Source: Aureispira sp.
Lineage (GTDB): Bacteria; Bacteroidota; Bacteroidia; Chitinophagales; Saprospiraceae
NCBI GenBank assembly: GCA_024222455.1
Contig: JAAEPD010000653.1
Location: 1 to 35,152 of the forward strand
Length of the DNA stretch: 35,152 bases
Direction of reading: 5' to 3'
Below, one piece after another: positions 25,388 through 32,388 of this stretch; the first letter of the stretch is position 1, and each line of letters opens with the position of its first letter. The notes beneath the pieces were generated by a model. It was not told the DNA's origin, made no database searches, and saw nothing but the letters and a program-made list of their open reading frames with translations. The position numbers were made by a program, and so were the translations under genes.

Positions 25388-27826
25388 TTAACTGCTGCTT
25401 GAGTTATAGGTGGAGCTGTTTATTGTGTATTTAGCTAGTGTTCTAATTAAAACAGTAACAAAAGCAACTACTGTAATAGAACTAAGTGGCATAAGTATAG
25501 CTGCTATAAGTGGTGTGAGCAGGCACTGTACCGCAAAATATAGACCTATTGTATTATATAATAAAGAGAGTATAAAACTTGCCTTAACCACATTTAAGGA
25601 TTGCTGTGCAAACTTGATATAATTACCTAAATTATTGAATTCTTTTGCGTCTAAAATAGCATCACTTGCAGGCGAAAAGCTGTGAATATCATCAGAAATG
25701 GCGATACCTACATTGCTTTGTTTCAAAGCTCCTGCATCATTTAGCCCGTCACCAATCATCAATACTTTATGACCTTTACTTTGTAAGTTTTGGATGTATT
25801 TTAATTTCTCCATAGGAGATTGTTTGAAGTGCATCTGTCCTACTGATGGAAAAAATTGTTCTAATTGTTGACGTTCTGCATCATTATCACCCGAAAGTAA
25901 GTGAATTTGATAGTTGGTTTGAAGTTGCTGTAATAGCGTGTCAAAACCTGATCTATATTTTTTAGTTATATGAAAATAGCCTAAAAGTTTCTCGTTTGCC
26001 ATGATATAAACTTGTGAAGCTAAATCTTGATTTTGATAGGCTGTTATATCCATTAATTGAGGAGAGCCAATTTTGTAACGAATATTATCAACTACACCAA
26101 TCAATCCTTTCCCAGGCACTTCTTCAAAATATGCACTAGAAGCAGGTTTTACCTTTATCCAGTTGGACAACATAATACTTAAGGGATGAGTAGAATGTTG
26201 AGTTAGAGCACTAATATGAGCCTGTGTGATCTCATCCAACTCATCGCCTATGAAACTGATATGAGCGGCTTCATGATGGGTTAGCGTACCTGTTTTGTCA
26301 AAAACTATAGTGTCAACCTGTGTTAAGTGTTCTATAGCATCTGTATTCTTGATGTAAAACCCTTTTGTACCTAATATTCTTAGTGTATTGCCAAAAGCAA
26401 AAGGCATAGAAAGTGCTAATGCACAAGGACACGCAATAATAAGTACAGCTGTGAATGCTAACCATACATTGCTAGGTTCTGCCCAAGCCCAATAACCAAA
26501 AGTAATGAAGGCAATGGCTAAGATTGCAAGTGTGAAATACTTGCTAACGGTATTAACAATAGAGCCAATTTTAGAATCATTTTCTTTCTCAAAGGCTTGT
26601 TGATTCCACAGTTGTGTGAAATAACTATGCTTAACCTTTTTAGTAACTTCTAACTGAATAGTGCTACCTATTTGCCGACCTCCTGCATAAATTTTATCTC
26701 CTAATTGTTTTACAACAGGTTCTGATTCTCCAGATACAAAACTGTAGTCAATATTGGCAGAAGGACTGAGTAGGGTAGCATCTACTGGAATAATTTCTTG
26801 GTTGCGGACCTTTATATGGTCACCAATTTTTATATCTTCTACCAAGATACTGTCTTCTTTAGTATCTGTTATTTTGCTTACTGCAATGGGGAAGTAGGAT
26901 TTATAATCACGATCAAAAGATAGACTTTGGTAGGTCTTGTTTTGGAACCATTTGCCTATTAATAAGAAAAAGACAAGTCCAGCTAAGGAATCTAAATATC
27001 CTGTGCCTGTGTGACTAAAAATCTCATAACTACTGCGCAAAAATAGGGTAGCTATTCCTAAAGAAATAGGAACATCTATATTGATAACTTTAGTGCTTAA
27101 ACTTTTGTAAGCAGATACAAAATAGCCCCAACCTGAATAAAATAAGACTGGTAAGGCAAGCACAAAACTTAGATAGGTAAAGAAGTGTGCATATCCAACA
27201 AGTGTGCTGTCCTCAAAGGCTAAATAATCAGGAAAACTAAAGAGCATGATATTTCCAAAACAAAAGCCTGCAACACCAATTTTGTAATATAAACTTCGGT
27301 TTTGCTGTTGTTGCTTATTTTCTTTTTTGGAGGCTAAATTGATGTTAGGTTCATAGCCAATAGCGGTTAGCAATTCTACTAACTGCCTAAGGTTAATAAT
27401 GGACTCATCAAAGGTAATACTTGCCTCTTTTTTTAGAAAATTAACCATTGACTGCTTTACCCCTTCATGTAGTTTTGGCAAGTTTTCTAATAACCAAATA
27501 CACGAACTACAATGTATTTCGGGTATGCTAAAGGTTATTCTCCCAATACCATTTTCATAAAAGTCTAAAAGTTGTTCTTTGACAGTATCTGCATCTAGAA
27601 AAGTATATTTTTCCTTATGGTTACCTTTATTCATTTTGGCACCAGGGCTATTCTCTATGCTATAGTATTTGCTGAGATTGTTTTCTTTTAGAATATCATA
27701 GACAGTTTTGCAACCTTCGCAGCAAAAGCTTTTTTCTTGATATAGAATGGGATGTTTGTCACATTGGTCTCCGCAATGATAACATTGTGTACTAGTTGTA
27801 CTACTAAGTTCTTCTTTAGTAATCAT
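25388..27826 (-). CDS. ccoI: CcoI/FixI copper-transporting P1B-type ATPase
   Basis: An 812-residue copper pump for cbb3 assembly. A cysteine-rich N-terminus (CYHCGDQC at 15-22, FCCEGC at 34-39) is the treble-clef metal-binding domain found in FixI-type ATPases. An HMA domain follows with HCSSC (Cys106, Cys109). Eight-helix core features are the transmembrane metal site CPC (466-468), phosphorylation site DKTGTLT (Asp510), phosphatase motif SGESEP and hinge GDGLNDAGAL. It exports Cu(I) across the inner membrane for CuB of CcoN. It follows hemN after 15 nt and is separated from ccoS by a 189-bp regulatory gap. Confidence 0.94.
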   Translation of the reverse strand: MITKEELSSTTSTQCYHCGDQCDKHPILYQEKSFCCEGCKTVYDILKENNLSKYYSIENSPGAKMNKGNHKEKYTFLDADTVKEQLLDFYENGIGRITFSIPEIHCSSCIWLLENLPKLHEGVKQSMVNFLKKEASITFDESIINLRQLVELLTAIGYEPNINLASKKENKQQQQNRSLYYKIGVAGFCFGNIMLFSFPDYLAFEDSTLVGYAHFFTYLSFVLALPVLFYSGWGYFVSAYKSLSTKVINIDVPISLGIATLFLRSSYEIFSHTGTGYLDSLAGLVFFLLIGKWFQNKTYQSLSFDRDYKSYFPIAVSKITDTKEDSILVEDIKIGDHIKVRNQEIIPVDATLLSPSANIDYSFVSGESEPVVKQLGDKIYAGGRQIGSTIQLEVTKKVKHSYFTQLWNQQAFEKENDSKIGSIVNTVSKYFTLAILAIAFITFGYWAWAEPSNVWLAFTAVLIIACPCALALSMPFAFGNTLRILGTKGFYIKNTDAIEHLTQVDTIVFDKTGTLTHHEAAHISFIGDELDEITQAHISALTQHSTHPLSIMLSNWIKVKPASSAYFEEVPGKGLIGVVDNIRYKIGSPQLMDITAYQNQDLASQVYIMANEKLLGYFHITKKYRSGFDTLLQQLQTNYQIHLLSGDNDAERQQLEQFFPSVGQMHFKQSPMEKLKYIQNLQSKGHKVLMIGDGLNDAGALKQSNVGIAISDDIHSFSPASDAILDAKEFNNLGNYIKFAQQSLNVVKASFILSLLYNTIGLYFAVQCLLTPLIAAILMPLSSITVVAFVTVLIRTLAKYTINSSTYNSSSS

Positions 27827-27841
27827 CTTAAAGCTGCTCTA

Positions 27842-29200
27842 TTATATGGTCTGACTGAAAATAGGAGTGTCTGATTTCTTTTTGAATAAGTATTCATCAA
27901 AGCACATGCAAATGTTTCGAACAAAGGGTTTTCCCTTGTCTGTAACTCTAAGCTTTGTTTCACTGACTTCAACCAAACCATCTTCAATCAACTCTGTTAA
28001 CTTGGTAAGCCCTTCAAATATCACCTCGTTTTGCATTTCTTCCTCTTCCCAAGAAGTTTCGAAGTGACACATTATTTCCAATATATGTCGACGTAGTACT
28101 AGGTCTTGTTCACTCAATACATGCCCTCTGTAAAATGGAAATTCTCCACTATCTACAGCTTTTTGGTAATCTTCCACCTTTTTTATATTTTGAGCAAAGC
28201 CAGTCCAAGAATCGCTGATAGAAGATGCTCCAAGTCCGATCATTAAGTGATCGTGGACAGGTGTGTAACCCATAAAGTTTCGATGCAAGGAACGATTATT
28301 GAAAGCAATAGTCAAAGAATCTGAAGGCACTGCAAAATGGTCCATACCAATTTCGACATAACCCAACTCTTCAAACATCTCTTTTCCTAGCTCATATAAA
28401 GCACGCTTTTCTTCATTGTTTGGAAGGTCTTTTTCTGAGTAGCTGCGTTGTCCTGGTGTTTGCCATGGAACATGCGCATAACTATAAAAAGCAATACGAT
28501 CTGGTTTTAATTGATTAACCAATTCAATCGTTTTGCGAACTGTGTCTATAGTTTGTAATGGTAGGCCATATATCAAATCAAAATTGACGGAAGTATAACC
28601 TAAGGCTCTAGCCGTTTCAGTTGCCATTTCTACCATCTCATAAGGCTGTACACGATTGATTACCTTTTGGACAGCCTCATCAAAGTCTTGAATACCTAAA
28701 CTTAATCGGCGGAAACCTAATTCATAAAGCACCTCTAAGTGTTGCGCAGTTGTATTTTTAGGATGTCCTTCTAGTCCCAATTGTGCATCATCACAAAGTT
28801 CGCAACCTCTTAGTAATTCAGTGATTAAAAACTTTAAATTTTCAGGACTAAAAAAGGTTGGTGTACCTCCTCCTAAGTGGATTTCTCGAATGCGTGGTGC
28901 TACCTCAAAAAGATTGAGGTAAAGTTGCCATTCTTTTAGAATACTGTGTATATAAGGCAGTTCTACTGCATGATTGACTGTTATTCGTTTGTTGCATCCA
29001 CAGTAAGTGCATAAGCTACTACAATAAGGTAAGTGTATATAAACACTAATACCTTCTTCTGTGTTGGTTGCATGGAAAGTTTCTTTTACAAGATTGCTCC
29101 ATTCTTCTTGGGTTGGAGTGGTTGCCCAAAAGGGAACAGTAGGGTAGCTAGTATATCGTGGTCCAGGGACATTATACTTTCTAATTAATTGCTTGTCCAT
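27842..29200 (-). CDS. hemN: Oxygen-independent coproporphyrinogen III dehydrogenase
   Basis: A 452-residue radical-SAM enzyme that converts coproporphyrinogen III to protoporphyrinogen IX without O2, supplying heme when oxygen is low. The radical-SAM site YIHLPYCSSLCTYCGCNK has Cys60, Cys64 and Cys67 for the [4Fe-4S] cluster, plus the HemN-typical fourth Cys69. Others are GGGTPTF (the SAM-binding glycines), LGIQDFDEAVQKVINRVQ, INFDLIYGLP-like VNFDLIYGLP, and the C-terminal HemN domain. Length and the RKYNVPGPRYTSYP start match true HemN rather than HemW. It is the first gene of hemN-ccoI; its pairing with cbb3 genes is common in microaerobic regulons. Confidence 0.95.
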   Translation of the reverse strand: MDKQLIRKYNVPGPRYTSYPTVPFWATTPTQEEWSNLVKETFHATNTEEGISVYIHLPYCSSLCTYCGCNKRITVNHAVELPYIHSILKEWQLYLNLFEVAPRIREIHLGGGTPTFFSPENLKFLITELLRGCELCDDAQLGLEGHPKNTTAQHLEVLYELGFRRLSLGIQDFDEAVQKVINRVQPYEMVEMATETARALGYTSVNFDLIYGLPLQTIDTVRKTIELVNQLKPDRIAFYSYAHVPWQTPGQRSYSEKDLPNNEEKRALYELGKEMFEELGYVEIGMDHFAVPSDSLTIAFNNRSLHRNFMGYTPVHDHLMIGLGASSISDSWTGFAQNIKKVEDYQKAVDSGEFPFYRGHVLSEQDLVLRRHILEIMCHFETSWEEEEMQNEVIFEGLTKLTELIEDGLVEVSETKLRVTDKGKPFVRNICMCFDEYLFKKKSDTPIFSQTI

Positions 29201-29248
29201 AATATTTGTGGTAAATGTTATTCTCTAATAGTTCCTAATTTCTCAAGA

Positions 29249-29272
29249 CAAAAGTAGAGGGATCACCATCAA
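29249..29272 (-). promoter_or_regulatory. hemN promoter with overlapping FNR-like site
   Basis: On the minus strand TACTTTTG (29249-29256) is an exact TAnnTTTG, 48 nt before the hemN ATG. Just upstream, TTGAT-GGTG-ATCCC (29259-29272) matches the FNR box at 8 of 10 positions. Its centre is only about 23 nt from the expected start site, closer than an activator usually sits, so it may repress or be fortuitous. Confidence 0.4.
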
Positions 29273-29318
29273 AAAAGAATGACCATAATCACTATATATA
29301 GTAAATATGGTCATTCTT
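29270..29318 (-). terminator. Strong rho-independent terminator of the aminotransferase gene
   Basis: AAGAATGACCATA (29275-29287) pairs perfectly with TATGGTCATTCTT (29306-29318). The loop contains the self-complementary ACTATATATAGT (29291-29302), and the minus strand continues into a T-run. It lies 22 nt after the stop at 29340 and isolates the aminotransferase from hemN-ccoI. Confidence 0.85.
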
Positions 29319-29339
29319 ATGGAGTACTTAGTATGTGTT

Positions 29340-30833
29340 TTAAGCTAAACTGCGCTCAAACCAATCGTTAACTAGATTTTTTTCTAAACAAATACCTTTA
29401 TCACAAACAAACTCATTGCTATTGTTGTCGTAGTGATAATCTTTTGCCCATTCTTGATGGTTAGCACTTAGAGCCTTGATTGCTGTTACTAAATATCGAG
29501 CTTCTTCATCTGTCATGACAGGATGTATAGACATACGCACCCAACCTGGTTTAGCAGAAAGATCACCAGTGTCTATTTGACAAGTTATATTCTTAGAAAA
29601 TTCTTGATCTACATTGAGTAAGAAGTGACCATAAGTCCCTGCACAAGAGCATCCTCCACGCACCTGAATCCCATAGCGATCATTTAGTAATCGAACTGCT
29701 AGATTGTAATGTAAGTTATCTATATAAAAGGAAATAACCCCTAAACGCTCTTTGACATTAGGAGCCAATATGTGTAGATTAGGTAAAGCAGAAAGCTCAT
29801 CCCAAACAATATCAATCAATTCTTCTTCACGTTTTAGAATCTTAGAAACGGTCATTTCTTCCTTTAGTTTGACACAAAGTGCTACACGCATAGTTTGCAA
29901 AAAAGCAGGTGTGCCACCATCTTCACGAGCTTCTATATCTTCTATATAACGATGTTCTCCCCAAGGGTTTGTCCATGCTACTGTGCCACCACCTGGAGTG
30001 TCAGGAATTTTGTTTTTATATAACTTAGGATCAAAAATCAAGATGCCTGTAGTGCCAGGACCACCCAAAAACTTGTGTGGAGAAAAGTAGAGTGCATCCA
30101 AATGCTGTAAAGGATTTTCTGGGCGCATCTCAATATCTATATAAGGTGCAGAACAAGCAAAATCTACAAAGCATAAGCCCTCATTTCTGTGCATAATTTC
30201 TGCAATCTCATGATAAGGCGTTTTGATACCTGTAACATTAGAACAAGAAGTGATTGCTGCTATTTTAGTTGTACGGTCTTTGTACTGTTCTAACAGTGCT
30301 TTTAGGTGTTTAATATCTACAAGCCCTTCAGGACAAGATTTAATGATCTCAACATCCGCAATTGTTTCTAACCAAGAAGTTTGGTTGGAATGATGCTCCA
30401 TGTGTGTTACAAATACAATTGGACGTTCCGTTTCTGATAGTTGAACAGTATTGGCAAAACGCTCATGTATTTTGAGACCCAAAATACGCTGAAACTTGTT
30501 TACTACACCAGTCATACCCGAATTGGAAGAGATGATTATATCACTTTCGTAGGCACCTACATGTTTCTTGATTATCTTCAAAGCCTTGTGATAAGCGACT
30601 GTCATGGAAGCTCCTGTAACACTAGTTTCAGTATGTGTGTTGCCTACATATGGAGCAATGTCTTTGCTCATTCTATCCTCTATAGGCTGGTAGAGTCGGC
30701 CACTTGCAGTCCAATCGGCATAAACGATTTTTTGTTCTCCAAAGTTGCTTTGAAAAGTTTGGTCAATGCCAATAACATTTTTGCGAAACTTCTGAAAATA
30801 AGTCTCTAAAGAATTAAGTGTAGTAGTAGACAT
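29340..30833 (-). CDS. Class V (cysteine desulfurase/selenocysteine lyase-like) PLP aminotransferase
   Basis: A 497-residue PLP enzyme of the NifS/Csd fold. Visible motifs are GNTHTETSVTGASMT near residues 64-78, HMEHHSN (144-150), the PLP-binding aspartate in VDFACSAPY (Asp224), and the Schiff-base lysine in FSPHKFLGGPGTTG (Lys254). A cysteine-containing loop, VRGGCSCAGTYGH, sits where cysteine desulfurases carry their catalytic Cys. It is longer than SufS/IscS (about 400) and belongs to a less-studied branch. It could be a desulfurase, lyase or aminotransferase. The frame opens at TTG 30842, but ATG 30833 (MSTTTLNSL) is preferred. It is a single-gene unit with its own terminator. Confidence 0.85.
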   Translation of the reverse strand: MSTTTLNSLETYFQKFRKNVIGIDQTFQSNFGEQKIVYADWTASGRLYQPIEDRMSKDIAPYVGNTHTETSVTGASMTVAYHKALKIIKKHVGAYESDIIISSNSGMTGVVNKFQRILGLKIHERFANTVQLSETERPIVFVTHMEHHSNQTSWLETIADVEIIKSCPEGLVDIKHLKALLEQYKDRTTKIAAITSCSNVTGIKTPYHEIAEIMHRNEGLCFVDFACSAPYIDIEMRPENPLQHLDALYFSPHKFLGGPGTTGILIFDPKLYKNKIPDTPGGGTVAWTNPWGEHRYIEDIEAREDGGTPAFLQTMRVALCVKLKEEMTVSKILKREEELIDIVWDELSALPNLHILAPNVKERLGVISFYIDNLHYNLAVRLLNDRYGIQVRGGCSCAGTYGHFLLNVDQEFSKNITCQIDTGDLSAKPGWVRMSIHPVMTDEEARYLVTAIKALSANHQEWAKDYHYDNNSNEFVCDKGICLEKNLVNDWFERSLA

Positions 30834-30838
30834 AATAT

Positions 30839-30902
30839 CCAATAAATATGTTAATGAGAATCCTTAAAAATGATTATAGGACAAAATTAACATATTTATT
30901 GG
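30839..30902. repeat. 17-bp perfect inverted repeat around the aminotransferase promoter
   Basis: CCAATAAATATGTTAAT (30839-30855) and ATTAACATATTTATTGG (30886-30902) are exact inverted copies, 30 nt apart. The right copy overlaps an exact -7 box (minus strand TAATTTTG, 30882-30889), and the left copy ends 6 nt before the ATG. The arms therefore flank the likely transcription start. Confidence 0.7.
30882..30889 (-). promoter_or_regulatory. -7 box of the aminotransferase gene
   Basis: The minus strand reads TAATTTTG, an exact TAnnTTTG, 48 nt before ATG 30833. A TTCG 20 nt upstream is a one-mismatch -33 element. The box is embedded in one arm of the 17-bp inverted repeat. Confidence 0.45.
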
Positions 30903-30992
30903 AGTTGCTCGAATTTAGATCACAAATGTTTTCGATTCAAGTGGCTGTATTTTATTCTTATTTTTTGAGAGCAGATCTGTACTTAGCTTATA

Positions 30993-31505
30993 TTATTTAA
31001 TACAGTGAAAATACTTTGCAGTTCCCTTTTTTGCATCTACTAATATATCTACAGGATTGAATGTAGGAAGCACTCTAATGTCAGAAATATCATGTTGTTC
31101 TAGCAAAGCTAGTTGTTTATCACTAATCTCAAAGGGAGAGGACATGACATATTTGTTCATATCAGAGGTCATTTGAGTCATAGTGAGTGTTATTTGTTCA
31201 CCATTTTTTAAGAGTAGTATAAGTTGGTTTCCTTTTACTAAAACAGGGCCATTACTAGAAGATCTAACAAAAGAGAAGATGAAAAGCTTTTTGCCATTCT
31301 CAAGTTTTAGGGTCATTTTTACGTTGGTAATGGCACCTGGAGTCATTTTGACTTTTTTTGTTAACAATACAGGCTCTAGTTCTTTGGTTATTTTGTTGGT
31401 GAACTTATCTTTTTCTTCAACAGTATACTTGCATTCTTGGGCGTTTACATCTGTAATTGTGAAAAGGGCTAGCGTAACTATAATTAATTGCTTGAAAAGG
31501 AGCAT
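30993..31505 (-). CDS. Small secreted protein of unknown function
   Basis: A 170-residue protein. The frame extends upstream to GTG 31571, but ATG 31505 is preferred because it gives a clean signal peptide (MLLFKQLIIVTLALFTITDV, ending near NAQ at 23). The mature part has two cysteines near its ends (ECKYTVEEKD and the terminal YFHCIK), possibly a disulfide. Its centre is a beta-rich region with a phrase ISDKQLALLEQHDISDIRV. The fold is not recognised; it is probably periplasmic. It is not clearly in an operon with the next gene (155 nt apart). Confidence 0.65.
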   Translation of the reverse strand: MLLFKQLIIVTLALFTITDVNAQECKYTVEEKDKFTNKITKELEPVLLTKKVKMTPGAITNVKMTLKLENGKKLFIFSFVRSSSNGPVLVKGNQLILLLKNGEQITLTMTQMTSDMNKYVMSSPFEISDKQLALLEQHDISDIRVLPTFNPVDILVDAKKGTAKYFHCIK

Positions 31506-31660
31506 TTTGATTCTATTATTTAGTTTCAATAATATAAATGAATTTTGATGGTTGCATTTGACGTGATTCACCTCTTTCTACAGTATTAATATAGTTCTAG
31601 TAGAGCTGGCCTAAAATGCAATATAGGTAAGAGAAAAGCTTAAAATACTAATCCTTTACT

Positions 31661-32137
31661 TTAGAGTCGTTCATCTATTTCATTAAATAACCTCTCCCAA
31701 ATTTTAATTTCTCCGGCAGGACCATTAATAACCCATACGGCTCTATCCGTAAGATCTGCCTCTCCAATGAAAATTCTTGGTTTTAAGATTACTTTGGTTT
31801 CATTTTGATTACTTTCATCTATGGTTACTATATACTGTCTATAATTTGAGGTAAATTGAGCTGTATTACTAGATGTTCCTATGCCTGTTGTACTAATAAC
31901 TTTCCTCCTAGTTTTAATCAATCCTTTTTCTTTGCGCTCTAACTCAATTTCAAAATTATTATTCTTTAAAACTTCTAAAATAATTGGAAAAACTTTATTC
32001 ATTTCATAGTTAAATACTTTAGTGCCATACTCATCGATGTGTTTTTGCTTTAGTTTTCTTCCCTGAGCAAATGTTGTTAAAGACATAGACAAAATTAGAG
32101 TAGTTGCCAATATTCCAATTAATTTAATATTTTTCAT
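31661..32137 (-). CDS. Small secreted protein of unknown function
   Basis: A 158-residue exported protein with signal peptide (MKNIKLIGILATTLILSMSL, ending near TFAQ at 25). It begins after cleavage with basic GRKLKQKHIDEYG and continues with FNYEMNKVFPIILEVLKNNNFEIELE. That opening resembles small lipoprotein/periplasmic proteins with an alpha-beta fold. The middle has YRQYIVTIDESNQNETKVILKPR strands, and the end is IKIWERLFNEIDERL. The family is not recognised. A promoter of the TTG-N20-TACTTTTG type and a 21-bp-phased repeat lie upstream. Confidence 0.7.
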   Translation of the reverse strand: MKNIKLIGILATTLILSMSLTTFAQGRKLKQKHIDEYGTKVFNYEMNKVFPIILEVLKNNNFEIELERKEKGLIKTRRKVISTTGIGTSSNTAQFTSNYRQYIVTIDESNQNETKVILKPRIFIGEADLTDRAVWVINGPAGEIKIWERLFNEIDERL

Positions 32138-32173
32138 GATAATTGTTTATTTGATGTTATTTGAATTGTTCAA

Positions 32174-32204
32174 CAAAAGTAGGTGGAATATAATTTACTT
32201 TCAA
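32174..32204 (-). promoter_or_regulatory. Promoter of the secreted protein gene at 32137
   Basis: On the minus strand TTG (32204-32202), 20 nt and TACTTTTG (32181-32174) match the Bacteroidota promoter form. The start codon is 36 nt downstream. Confidence 0.55.
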
Positions 32205-32210
32205 TACCTA

Positions 32211-32273
32211 ATTGATGAATGGGCCGTTTGGGTTAACGAATGGACATGTGTAGCTAATGAATGGCAAAACCAA
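32211..32273. repeat. Three 21-bp-phased direct repeats (GAATGG core)
   Basis: Units start at 32211 (ATTGATGAATGG), 32232 (GTTAACGAATGG) and 32253 (GCTAATGAATGG). The GAATGG cores are exactly 21 bp apart (32217, 32238, 32259), and a decayed CTAAT copy lies about 20 bp further on. Exact two-turn phasing next to the -33 element of the minus-strand promoter resembles LytTR-type operators. The same spacing is also seven codons of a 48-residue plus-strand ORF (32154-32300), whose reading is E-W heptads. Confidence 0.6.
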
Positions 32274-32316
32274 CTAATCGAAATAGCTACCAAATACTAA
32301 AGTGGAGCTTCCTAAA

Positions 32317-32348
32317 TTGACTTTGGGTAAAGAATTGAATTACATTTG
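32317..32348 (+). promoter_or_regulatory. Promoter of pbpC
   Basis: TTG at 32317-32319, 21 nt and an exact TAnnTTTG box (TACATTTG, 32341-32348) form a Bacteroidota-type promoter, 40 nt before the pbpC ATG. Confidence 0.55.
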
Positions 32349-32388
32349 TTGTAGTTGATTATTGTTGACCACTTAGAGTTATAAATAT

